From Synergistaceae bacterium (GTDB lineage: Bacteria > Synergistota > Synergistia > Synergistales > Synergistaceae): DNA of 6,748 bases. The translations under genes were made by a program, and so were the position numbers. This document shows, in pieces, positions 1-6,045 of the stretch (positions are counted from its first letter, which is position 1; every line of letters begins with the position of its first letter). Where the stretch lies: contig JAISWP010000107.1 of the NCBI GenBank assembly GCA_031271065.1, forward strand, positions 1-6,748, in the 5' to 3' direction. The notes beneath the pieces were generated by a model. It was not told the DNA's origin. It did not search any database and saw only the letters and a program-made list of their open reading frames with translations.

Positions 1-494
1 CTCTTTCCCCGGAGGGCAGGAAACTGTTCGCGCCCCTGACCGTGAGGGAGAATCTCCAGATAGGCGCGTTCCGCCTGAAGGACAAAAACGAGATATCCGG
101 GCAGATGGAGAGGGTGTATTCGCTGTTTCCGAGGCTCAGGGAACGGGAGAAACAGTACGCCGGCACGCTCTCCGGAGGGGAGCAGCAGATGCTCGCTATC
201 GGACGCGCGCTGATGGGAAAACCGAGGGTACTGCTGCTGGACGAGCCGTCCCTGGGACTTGCGCCAATCGTGATAAACGAGATATTCAAAGAACTGGCCG
301 AGGTAAATAAAACTCTGGGGATGACTATCCTGATAGTGGAGCAGAACGCGCGCAAGGCGCTTTTGCTCTCGGGGAGAGCTTACGTGCTGCAGACCGGCGA
401 GATAACCATGCAGGGAAATTCTTCGGACCTGCTGCACGATCCAGTGATCAAGGAGGCTTATCTCGGCGGCAGAAAAAAAGACGTCTCCGGTTAA
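1..494 (+). CDS. livF: Branched-chain amino acid ABC transporter ATPase LivF, 3' part
   Basis: One of two cytoplasmic ATPases (with LivG) that power high-affinity uptake of leucine, isoleucine and valine through the LivH/LivM permeases. The reading frame is already open at base 3 and gives PEGRKLF then TVRENL, the Q-loop-distal stretch typical of LivF. The ABC signature LSGGEQQ follows near 168-188, then the Walker B segment LLLDEPSLGLAP near 231-262. The H-loop position reads VEQN near 336-347; Gln in place of His is normal for LivF and separates it from LivG (VEHD). The protein ends AYLGG plus a short polar tail, as in the family. About 163 codons are present against roughly 235 in full-length LivF, so some 70 residues, including Walker A, lie left of the window. 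The GTG at 42 is an internal Val codon, not a start. The rest of the liv operon is expected upstream. No T-rich intrinsic terminator follows; the gap 495-557 holds only short GC inverted repeats (526-539 and 537-555). Confidence 0.94.
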   Translation, partial: LSPEGRKLFAPLTVRENLQIGAFRLKDKNEISGQMERVYSLFPRLREREKQYAGTLSGGEQQMLAIGRALMGKPRVLLLDEPSLGLAPIVINEIFKELAEVNKTLGMTILIVEQNARKALLLSGRAYVLQTGEITMQGNSSDLLHDPVIKEAYLGGRKKDVSG

Positions 495-557
495 AAATCA
501 GATGTTTTTCATTCAGGTTTCAGGGCGGGGGAGTCCCCGGGCGCACTGGACCCGGAA

Positions 558-1718
558 TTACTCCGCCTTGTCGTCGTCCATCGCGCGCCTTATAAAAAGA
601 CGTTCCGCAAAGAGGTCGATGACTTTCTGCGCCGAATCTTCTTTAAGCGTCACTTTGGGCTGAAGCAGGTTCCCCGCGGTGATCGCCGCTACTGTGGCTA
701 TTTTTACGTTGGAAAGTTCGACGACGGTTCCGGGGGGATATACCCCCATTCCCGCGATGAATATCTTGCAGATGTCAGGGTCGAACTCAGTCTCGTTGGC
801 GCTCATTATCAGGTTGAACGACATTTTGCTCGACACCGCGTCTTTGTACACGCGGGGTGAGGTCATGGCGTCGAATGTATCTGCTACCGCCAATATGCGG
901 CCCAGTATCGGAATCTGGGTTCCGACGAGCCCCTTCTCGTAGCCGGACCCGTCATAACGCTCGTGGTGAGAGGCGATCCCCTCCAGGACGTCCTTGTCGG
1001 TGATGCCGGAGGCCTTGCATATCGAGACGCTTTCGCGCGCGTGGCTCCTCATTATGACCATCTCTTCCGGATCGAGCCTGCCCTGTTTGTTCAATATCGC
1101 CGGAGGGATAACCGTTTTGCCTATATCGAAGAGAAGTCCCGCCTGCACCGCCTTTTCGACCAGAGAATCGGGCGCTTTCCCCGAGTCCGCCAATTTTTTT
1201 GCGATATATCCGGCGAGCATGGAGACGTTCAGCGCGTGATCTTTGGTGTATGAATCTATATCGCCGGCGATCATAGACAGGGCGATCTGGGAAGTCCTGA
1301 CGACCTCCGCGGATATATCGCGGCCTATCTCGTTCACCACGTCGGCGGGAATGCTGAACTTCGACTCCAGGCTTGCCTGGCTGAAGATGTCGCTTATGAT
1401 TTTGTGGGCTTTCCGGGTCACCTCGTTGTCCACGATCACGACTGACGGGTCCAGTTCTTTCAGGCGCGAGATCATCTCCGCCTCGTCTATCTCCTGAGGT
1501 ATCATTATCTCTACTTTTCTTATGCCCATTCTGCTGAGGGTATCGATGAGTCTGGCGGGTTTGTCGAGCCCTTCCGTGAGCTTGCCTATGGGGATACGGC
1601 CCGGTATCAGCACCGAAGTTCCGGTGTTGGAAAGGACGTCGTACACGAGACAGGCGTCCGGGTTATCCAGCAGCTGATCGATATTGATCCTCGTTTTATA
1701 AGAAGAACTGACCTTCAC
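558..1718 (-). CDS. HD-GYP domain protein with degenerate HD and GYP motifs
   Basis: A 386-residue cytoplasmic protein with no membrane segment. Residues about 10-72 form the small beta-rich module often found ahead of HD-GYP domains (INIDQLL, VLIPG, then GIRKVEIMI). Residues about 130-360 are the HD-GYP domain, a family that hydrolyses cyclic di-GMP using bound metal. Matching the family pattern, H161, D198, H226, H251, H252 and D280 are present, as is the HHERYDGSGY block. Two key positions differ. The HD dyad is F197-D198 (codon 1128-1130), so one metal-ligand His is missing, and GYP is GYE (E261, codon 936-938). The C-terminus has the usual YPPGTVVELS strand. Activity may therefore be lost or altered, leaving a binding or scaffold role; this is inference. 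The GTG start is chosen because a strong Shine-Dalgarno lies 1723-1731 just upstream and the domain begins right after it. The gene is convergent with livF and divergent from the tethered binding protein. Confidence 0.9.
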   Translation of the reverse strand: MKVSSSYKTRINIDQLLDNPDACLVYDVLSNTGTSVLIPGRIPIGKLTEGLDKPARLIDTLSRMGIRKVEIMIPQEIDEAEMISRLKELDPSVVIVDNEVTRKAHKIISDIFSQASLESKFSIPADVVNEIGRDISAEVVRTSQIALSMIAGDIDSYTKDHALNVSMLAGYIAKKLADSGKAPDSLVEKAVQAGLLFDIGKTVIPPAILNKQGRLDPEEMVIMRSHARESVSICKASGITDKDVLEGIASHHERYDGSGYEKGLVGTQIPILGRILAVADTFDAMTSPRVYKDAVSSKMSFNLIMSANETEFDPDICKIFIAGMGVYPPGTVVELSNVKIATVAAITAGNLLQPKVTLKEDSAQKVIDLFAERLFIRRAMDDDKAE

Positions 1719-1722
1719 TTTT

Positions 1723-1731
1723 CTCCCTCCC
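1723..1731 (-). promoter_or_regulatory. Ribosome binding site of the HD-GYP gene
   Basis: Read on the minus strand this is GGGAGGGAG, followed by AAAA and then GTG at 1718-1716. It is the only strong purine-rich site near the 5' end of the frame. It decides the GTG start over any start in the open frame that continues upstream to 2081. Confidence 0.8.
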
Positions 1732-1755
1732 GAGTTGCCTGACGCGGCTTGCAAG

Positions 1756-1785
1756 TAGTATATACCAAATCTTTGCCTTATACTA
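1756..1785. promoter_or_regulatory. Inverted repeat with overlapping divergent -10-like boxes
   Basis: TAGTATA at 1756-1762 and TATACTA at 1779-1785 are perfect inverted repeats 16 bases apart, with centres about 23 bp apart (roughly two helical turns). Each arm contains TATACT in the direction leading out of the gap: minus strand 1762-1757 toward the HD-GYP gene, plus strand 1779-1784 toward the binding-protein gene. The -35 position of each promoter would then fall on the -10 of the other, so the two could compete for polymerase or share one dimeric regulator. The -35 hexamers themselves are poor matches to consensus. This short patch is AT-rich in an otherwise GC-rich gap. Confidence 0.45.
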
Positions 1786-1805
1786 TAACACGTAACAGGG
1801 GACGC

Positions 1806-1853
1806 GGGCTGCTTCAGGCGCTTTCGCGAGGCGCGGGCGGCGCCGTACAGCCC
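1806..1853 (+). promoter_or_regulatory. Possible structured 5' leader of the binding-protein gene
   Basis: GGGCTG at 1806-1811 can pair with CAGCCC at 1848-1853. Inside this lie a 5-bp GC hairpin, GGCGC 1830-1834 with GCGCC 1840-1844, and a minor GCG/CGC stem at 1818-1827. If transcription starts near 1791 this would form a branched structure just before the ribosome binding site at 1868-1874. No known riboswitch class is recognised. GC-rich sequence pairs easily by chance, so confidence is low. Confidence 0.25.
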
Positions 1854-1882
1854 CGCGATGAAATAAAAGAGAGGTCGCGCGC

Positions 1883-3463
1883 ATGGATGACAGGCTTGTC
1901 GGAATAGCGGGAGAACTGGTGAAAATGTACGGAAACCTCCTTCTCGAGGACCCGGACCGGCTGGGGCATCTGCTGGAGGACAGGTGCGGCGAAGCGAGAC
2001 GGGAGATATTTGTGCTCTGTTTCGCGCTGCGCGAGGTCTTAAAAGACGGAGGTCTCCCAAAGCCCGGCACGTTTCCCGCAAACAGCGGGCGGGTGGCGTC
2101 CAGGCTCTGCGAAAATCTCGGTTTTTCGAAAAAAATGTCGGAGTGGGCGGTTTCCGCCGTTCAGGAACTTATCGAACTGGGAGTGGAGGCGGAGGAGAGT
2201 TTCGACACCAGGATGGAGGCCCACAGAGGTTTCCTTCCTTATATAAGCGATGTCATAGCAAAGCGTCCCAGGACCATGATTTTCAGGAAGAAAACGCTTC
2301 GCAACGGAATGCTCCTGCTGGGTATAATGGCCGTATTTCTCGGTCTTTTCGTGCGTATCACGGAATCCGTCTACACTCCGTCCAATGAGATCAGCGTGCT
2401 TTTTTTGGCACATCTGTCCGGGCCGGACGCACCTGCCGGGCATGTGAGGCTCAAGGCCGCACAGATGGCCGCCGACCAGATAAACGCCGCCGGAGGGGTC
2501 AAAGGCCGCATGATACGGATAAGAGCCCATGACGTGCCCCTGTCGGAAAAAGACGCCCTGTTCGCGGCGGACGAACTGCTCAGAGCAAGGGACAGCGCGG
2601 CCGCCATATCTGTCTGCAAAGACCCTGTCAACGAGGTTCTGGCCCAGGCAGCCGACGTCAGAGAGACTCCGCTTCTGGCGTCCGAATCGAGCGTTCTGCC
2701 TGTGACGATGGCTTCCCAGGACAGGCCGCGGCTCTATTCGTTCAGGATGAACTATGACAGCGCGTACAAGGGACGCATAGCGGCCTATTTCCTGACCCAC
2801 GGACTGAAACGCTCATCTCCGGCGCTGATATACGAAGCGTACAGCGCCGACTCGTCCGACGCGCGCAGCTCCTTCATCGAGTCGATGAACGAATACGGCG
2901 GAGCGGCGGTGTGCGAAGTGACGTGGACGAAACTGGGGGGCGTGGACAGGGCTTCCGTCGAGGAGATAAAATCCTCCGGCGCGGACTCCGCCGTCATACT
3001 GAACGATTATCCCGACGCCGGCGCTGTGGTAGCCAACCTTCGCAGATACGGATATGAGGGGGTCATAATCGGACTGGCCCTGAGCGACGCGATGATATCC
3101 TCCGCCGGCAGGGACATCGACGACAGCTGGTGGGTCGTGCCCGCCCATCCGGACGACCCGCAGCTCCAGTCCTTTCAGGCGGCTTACAGGGACAAATACA
3201 ACGAGAACATCTCGCGGAACGACTTCTTCGGGACGCTTTTCGCCTACGACGCGGTGCGCTGGGTGGCGGACGTCATGTTCCGGGCGCCCGGTTTCCAGGG
3301 CGAAGCGCTGCGCCACTCCTTCATGTCGACCAAAAACCTGGCTTTATCCCACGCCACACTGACGGTGGACCCGAGGACCCATGGTCCCTGGAACAAGGCG
3401 GCGGCGCTGGTGTACTGCTCCGATGGATCGGATAAATTCCAGCGGAGGTTCCGCCCCCAATGA
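1883..3463 (+). CDS. Membrane-tethered LivK-like binding protein with cytoplasmic N-terminal domain
   Basis: A 526-residue protein of three parts. Residues 1-135 are soluble and mostly helical, rich in charged residues, with a stretch DRCGEARREI at 33-42 and WAVSAV at 88-93. It resembles a small helical module I have seen fused to varied bacterial proteins, but I cannot name it. Basic residues at 130-140 (RPR, RKKTLR) precede one hydrophobic helix at about 142-158, which predicts the N-terminus inside. Residues about 168-526 form a type 1 periplasmic-binding fold of the Leu/Ile/Val-binding (peripla_BP_6) family: ISVLF at the first strand, MAADQINAAGGVKGR in the first helix, FAYDAVRWVAD late, and GPWNKAAALV near the end. 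Ordinary LivK/LivJ receptors are secreted or lipid-anchored, so this topology is atypical and suggests ligand sensing; the ligand is unknown. The ATG has an AGAGAGG site 8 bases upstream and an in-frame stop at 1859-1861. No intrinsic terminator is seen after the stop. Confidence 0.88.
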   Translation: MDDRLVGIAGELVKMYGNLLLEDPDRLGHLLEDRCGEARREIFVLCFALREVLKDGGLPKPGTFPANSGRVASRLCENLGFSKKMSEWAVSAVQELIELGVEAEESFDTRMEAHRGFLPYISDVIAKRPRTMIFRKKTLRNGMLLLGIMAVFLGLFVRITESVYTPSNEISVLFLAHLSGPDAPAGHVRLKAAQMAADQINAAGGVKGRMIRIRAHDVPLSEKDALFAADELLRARDSAAAISVCKDPVNEVLAQAADVRETPLLASESSVLPVTMASQDRPRLYSFRMNYDSAYKGRIAAYFLTHGLKRSSPALIYEAYSADSSDARSSFIESMNEYGGAAVCEVTWTKLGGVDRASVEEIKSSGADSAVILNDYPDAGAVVANLRRYGYEGVIIGLALSDAMISSAGRDIDDSWWVVPAHPDDPQLQSFQAAYRDKYNENISRNDFFGTLFAYDAVRWVADVMFRAPGFQGEALRHSFMSTKNLALSHATLTVDPRTHGPWNKAAALVYCSDGSDKFQRRFRPQ

Positions 3464-3512
3464 GACGGATCGGTCCGCAAAAATCATATTAGGGTAAATT
3501 CGTAAATATATC

Positions 3513-3541
3513 TTTAAAACATTTGTGTTTGATGTTATTAT
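3513..3541 (+). promoter_or_regulatory. Candidate promoter for the DHH phosphoesterase gene
   Basis: TTTAAA at 3513-3518 and TATTAT at 3536-3541 are separated by 17 bases, matching 4 of 6 and 5 of 6 positions of the housekeeping consensus. They lie in a short AT-rich patch between the two genes. Transcription would begin near 3548, giving a leader of about 80 bases. No other promoter-like pair in the 164-base gap is better. Confidence 0.5.
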
Positions 3542-3627
3542 CTTCCGGGATAGACGCAATGTCATTCCGGCATAGAGCCGCGGCAGAGCGATGAAAAATT
3601 TCGGCACAGAAACTGGGAGGTAAACTC

Positions 3628-4560
3628 ATGAGGCTCCTTACCCGTTCGGATTATGATGGCCTGATGTGTGCGGTACTTTTAAAGGAACTCAATATGTACG
3701 ATGAGATCAAGTTCGTACATCCCAAGGATATTCAGGATAACCTCATAGAGGTCTCCGATCAGGATATCCTTGTCAACATCCCCTATGTCCCGGGCAGCGG
3801 GCTATGGTTCGACCATCACACGAGCGAACAGGAGAGGGGCGTCGCAAAAGGCGTGGAGTTCGAGGGCGCCAGCTGGCCGGCGCCGAGCTGCGCCCGCGTT
3901 ATCTACGAATACTACGGCGGGGATGAGAAACTCGGCAAATACAAGGAGATGCTCGACGCCGCGGACAAAGCCGACGCGGCTCAATTTACCAGGGACGAGA
4001 TACTGAACCCCACGCGCTGGGTCATGCTCTCCTTCATAATGGATCCCCGCACAGGATTGGGACGCTACAGGGACTACCGCATATCGAACTATCAGCTCAT
4101 GATGATGCTCATAGACGAACTGCGCTCAAAAGGCGTCGACGAGATACTGACGCTGGAGGACGTTCAGGAGCGCGTGAGACGTTATGAGGAACACAAACCG
4201 CACTTCCTTCAGATGATGTTCGAGTACTCCACGGCGGAGGGAGACGTCATAGTCACCGATCTGCGCGACGTGCCGGAGACTTACGTGGGCAACAGGCATG
4301 TGATATACGCCCTCTACCCGTACCAGAACATCAGCGTAAGGATTTTCGACGGCAAAGATAAGGAATTCTGCGTATTTTCCGTCGGATATAGCATACTGAA
4401 CAGAACCTCCACCGTCGACGTGGGTTCCCTCATGCTCAAATACGGCGGCGGCGGTCACAAGGCTGTGGGAACCTGCCAGGTCTCATACGCCGAATCGGAG
4501 CAGGTGCTTCAGGAAATGCTTCAGTTCATCAACGTGGAACACAAATCAGCGTCTAAATGA
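3628..4560 (+). CDS. DHH/DHHA1 family phosphoesterase (exopolyphosphatase-like)
   Basis: A 310-residue soluble protein. DHH enzymes are metal-dependent phosphohydrolases; members act on polyphosphate, pyrophosphate, short oligonucleotides or cyclic dinucleotides. The first metal motif reads TRSDYDG (residues 5-11), followed by NIPYVPG (50-56) where many relatives carry Asp in place of N50. The signature FDHHTS is at 61-66 and an aspartate-rich ADKAD at 112-116. The C-terminal DHHA1 substrate-binding loop is GGGGHKAVG at 273-281. The overall layout matches a family usually annotated as exopolyphosphatase in anaerobic bacteria, but that substrate assignment is by similarity; an oligoribonuclease (NrnA-like) or related role is possible. 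The ATG start is backed by GGGAGG at 3615-3620, 7 bases upstream. It probably has its own promoter at 3513-3541 and ends at a strong terminator. The neighbouring gene encodes an unrelated phosphatase fold of the Ppx/GppA family. Confidence 0.9.
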   Translation: MRLLTRSDYDGLMCAVLLKELNMYDEIKFVHPKDIQDNLIEVSDQDILVNIPYVPGSGLWFDHHTSEQERGVAKGVEFEGASWPAPSCARVIYEYYGGDEKLGKYKEMLDAADKADAAQFTRDEILNPTRWVMLSFIMDPRTGLGRYRDYRISNYQLMMMLIDELRSKGVDEILTLEDVQERVRRYEEHKPHFLQMMFEYSTAEGDVIVTDLRDVPETYVGNRHVIYALYPYQNISVRIFDGKDKEFCVFSVGYSILNRTSTVDVGSLMLKYGGGGHKAVGTCQVSYAESEQVLQEMLQFINVEHKSASK

Positions 4561-4580
4561 CCTCGATTCCAGATCATCGG

Positions 4581-4610
4581 AGGCTCCCGGAACGGGGAGC
4601 CTTTTTCTTT
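4581..4610 (+). terminator. Rho-independent terminator after the DHH gene
   Basis: AGGCTCCC at 4581-4588 pairs perfectly with GGGAGCCT at 4595-4602, giving an 8-bp GC-rich stem with a 6-base loop, followed by TTTTTCTTT. It lies 20 bases after the DHH stop codon and ends about 20 bases before the TTG start of the next gene, so it also acts as a gate on that gene's transcription. Confidence 0.88.
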
Positions 4611-4630
4611 GCGAACGGCGGGACGGGCGA

Positions 4631-5554
4631 TTGACGGACGCCGGGCGCGGCGGCATAAAAGCCGTAATAGACGTCGGGACCAATTCGGTCAAATTGCTGG
4701 TGGCGGAACGCGCACGGCGCGGGATCGATATACTGGGGGATTTCGTATCGGTGACACGTCTGGGCGACGGGGTATCCGAGACCGGATCGCTGTCGTGCGG
4801 CGCTATGGAGCGGACAGCCTCCGTCATAGACGGATTTGCGCGGCGGGCGAGGGAACTGGGGGCGCTGGAAATTCATTCCGTGGGCACACAGGCGATGAGA
4901 ACAGCCCGAAACGCGGACAATTTCATCGCGGCGGTTAAAGACGCCTGCGGGGTGGAAATACGCGTGATAAGCGGAGAGGAGGAGGCCGAACTCTCCTTTT
5001 GCGGCGCGTCTTCAGAGGAAGCGGGCTGCTTGTGCGTTTTCGACGTCGGGGGAGGGAGCAGCGAGATAGTATCGGGGAGACTGGGCAGGGTTCAATCCCG
5101 CGCGAGCGTACCTACAGGAGCGTTGTCACTCTTTCAGAAGTTCTTCCGGCATGAGCGGGCGGCGCGGATTTCAGAAGAAACCATAAACCGAGCCTGCTCT
5201 TACGTGAGGACTCTTGTCGCTGATGCGCGGACGTGCGTTCACGCGGATGCCTGCGCGGGGGTGGGCGGAACTGCCGTTTCGCTCGCGTCGGTGTACATAA
5301 AAAATTCGGGCTCGCCCGGTAAAATCGACGGCGCCGTGCTGTCCGCCGGCGAGATCACGCGCCAGATAAATATGTACGCTGGGATGGACTCATATTCGAG
5401 AAAATCCATTCCCGGGCTGCCTGGTGAAAGATCGGACATAATTCTGCCGGGCGCCTGTATTCTGAGGGAATTGATGAAAACAGGCCCTTTTGCCGAACTC
5501 ACGGTGCGGGATCGCGGGCTGCGGCACGGCCTCATGAAACGGATGCTGAAGTGA
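4631..5554 (+). CDS. Ppx/GppA family phosphatase (short form)
   Basis: A 307-residue member of the ASKHA-fold Ppx/GppA family, which removes terminal phosphate from polyphosphate or from pppGpp. The phosphate-1 motif is IDVGTNSVKLLVA (residues 13-25), then VGTQAMRTARN (84-94), SGEEEA (114-119, holding the expected catalytic Glu), the phosphate-2 motif FDVGGGSSEI (137-146), GGTAVSLAS (212-220), LPGERSDIILPG (263-274) and VRDRGLRHGL (292-301). It lacks the C-terminal HD-like domain of E. coli Ppx and GppA, as is usual for the roughly 300-residue form. Which substrate it uses cannot be read from sequence. The TTG start is the only one upstream that keeps the whole first motif; the next Met is residue 59. 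The ribosome site (GGGACGGG, a few bases upstream) is weak. A terminator lies just before it and I see no promoter of its own, so expression may depend on read-through from the DHH gene. The ORF overlaps neither neighbour. Confidence 0.9.
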   Translation: MTDAGRGGIKAVIDVGTNSVKLLVAERARRGIDILGDFVSVTRLGDGVSETGSLSCGAMERTASVIDGFARRARELGALEIHSVGTQAMRTARNADNFIAAVKDACGVEIRVISGEEEAELSFCGASSEEAGCLCVFDVGGGSSEIVSGRLGRVQSRASVPTGALSLFQKFFRHERAARISEETINRACSYVRTLVADARTCVHADACAGVGGTAVSLASVYIKNSGSPGKIDGAVLSAGEITRQINMYAGMDSYSRKSIPGLPGERSDIILPGACILRELMKTGPFAELTVRDRGLRHGLMKRMLK

Positions 5555-5749
5555 GCGCCGGATAATTTCTCCCTCCCCCGCCGCGCCGGCGGCGCAAAAA
5601 CATCCGACACTAGGATATGGGACTTCAGCCTTATTTTAAAGATATCGGGGCCCTCCAGTCATCAATTTAGAAAGTTTATAAATCAGTGTATTTTTTATAT
5701 TATGTTAATTTTGCTTTGATTTATTGAAGCGAATCGTGCGTATATCTGC

Positions 5750-5845
5750 AAATATAATATTTTTCAACAAAATAACTGCTATAGTCCAAAATACCCAACT
5801 TCTATCGTCCTCTATTTTTCGGTATAAAAATCCCATATAATATGG
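5750..5845. repeat. Two odd palindromes sharing the core ATATAATAT
   Basis: AAATATAATATTT at 5750-5762 and CCATATAATATGG at 5833-5845 are each perfect 6-1-6 palindromes. They share the nine-base core ATATAATAT and start 83 bases apart. Both contain TATAAT on the plus strand (5753-5758 and 5836-5841), so they could be -10 boxes, paired operator sites, or chance in AT-rich DNA. No good -35 hexamer lies at the right distance from either. Confidence 0.4.
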
Positions 5846-5965
5846 TTAAATAGTCTTGATTATGAGGGAGAATTTCAGCAAGCCCTCCCGGTCGGACTGA
5901 AAGGTGTTCTGTGCCGTTTTGTACGAAGCCGATGGCGGTGTTGAGCGAAGCATTTCGCGGTGTGA

Positions 5966-5974
5966 TGGTATAAT
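5966..5974 (+). promoter_or_regulatory. Candidate extended -10 promoter for the pilin genes
   Basis: TGG followed directly by TATAAT (5969-5974) is a perfect extended -10 element. No good -35 hexamer is found 16-18 bases upstream, which extended -10 promoters tolerate. Transcription would begin near 5981, about 65 bases before the pilin start. A small perfect hairpin, GCGAA 5945-5949 with TTCGC 5954-5958, covers the -35 zone and could be an operator. Confidence 0.55.
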
Positions 5975-6045
5975 CTTGGACAAATTTATTTTAATAGTAT
6001 CGCGGCCTGAGCGTGTAAATGTATTCCTGATGAGAGGTGGTCGTA

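Larger units (their letters stand above)
5555..6045. other. Gene-poor AT-rich intergenic region
   Basis: About 490 bases with no convincing gene. The first 60 bases are GC-rich with a CGCCGC/GCGGCG hairpin near 5580-5595 that lacks a T-run. From about 5620 to 5860 the sequence turns strikingly AT-rich compared with both flanks, with several -10-like boxes. From about 5864 to 5960 it becomes mixed again and contains short inverted repeats. No tRNA, known riboswitch, transposase or terminal repeat is recognised. The stretch probably serves as the upstream control region of the pilin genes and perhaps the 3' end of the Ppx transcript. Confidence 0.6.

Noticed and set aside
526..555. GC inverted repeats between livF and the HD-GYP gene as a bidirectional terminator
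   Set aside because: CGGGG/CCCCG (526-539) and CCGGG/CCCGG (537-555) are short, mutually exclusive and followed by no T-run on either strand.
1719..2081. Open frame continuing 121 codons upstream of the HD-GYP GTG start on the minus strand
   Set aside because: It crosses the intergenic gap and runs antisense to the binding-protein gene, its product is a low-complexity Arg/Pro/Ala-rich string, and a strong ribosome site precedes the GTG at 1718. It is open because of GC bias.
2039..2800. A 253-codon open frame on the minus strand inside the binding-protein gene
   Set aside because: It is the antisense shadow of a clear binding-protein gene, has no recognisable domain, and has an Arg/Gly/His-rich composition typical of reversed GC-rich coding sequence.
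2813..3316. A 167-codon minus-strand open frame
   Set aside because: Same antisense explanation; no domain, no ribosome site and no place in an operon.
3465..3478. Hairpin CGGA/TCCG just after the binding-protein gene as a terminator
   Set aside because: Only four base pairs, and followed by A-rich rather than T-rich sequence on the plus strand.
5580..5600. CGCCGC/GCGGCG hairpin after the Ppx gene as a terminator
   Set aside because: It is followed by CAAAAAC on the plus strand and by G-rich sequence on the minus strand, so it lacks a T-run in either direction.
5864..5960. Known riboswitch (cyclic di-GMP, preQ1, cobalamin, fluoride) before the pilin genes
   Set aside because: I compared the region by eye with the conserved cores I remember and found none. 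The possible pseudoknot is reported only as a weak structural observation.
5620..5960. Mobile element remnant in the AT-rich gap
   Set aside because: No terminal inverted repeats, target-site duplication, transposase fragment or integrase site could be found.
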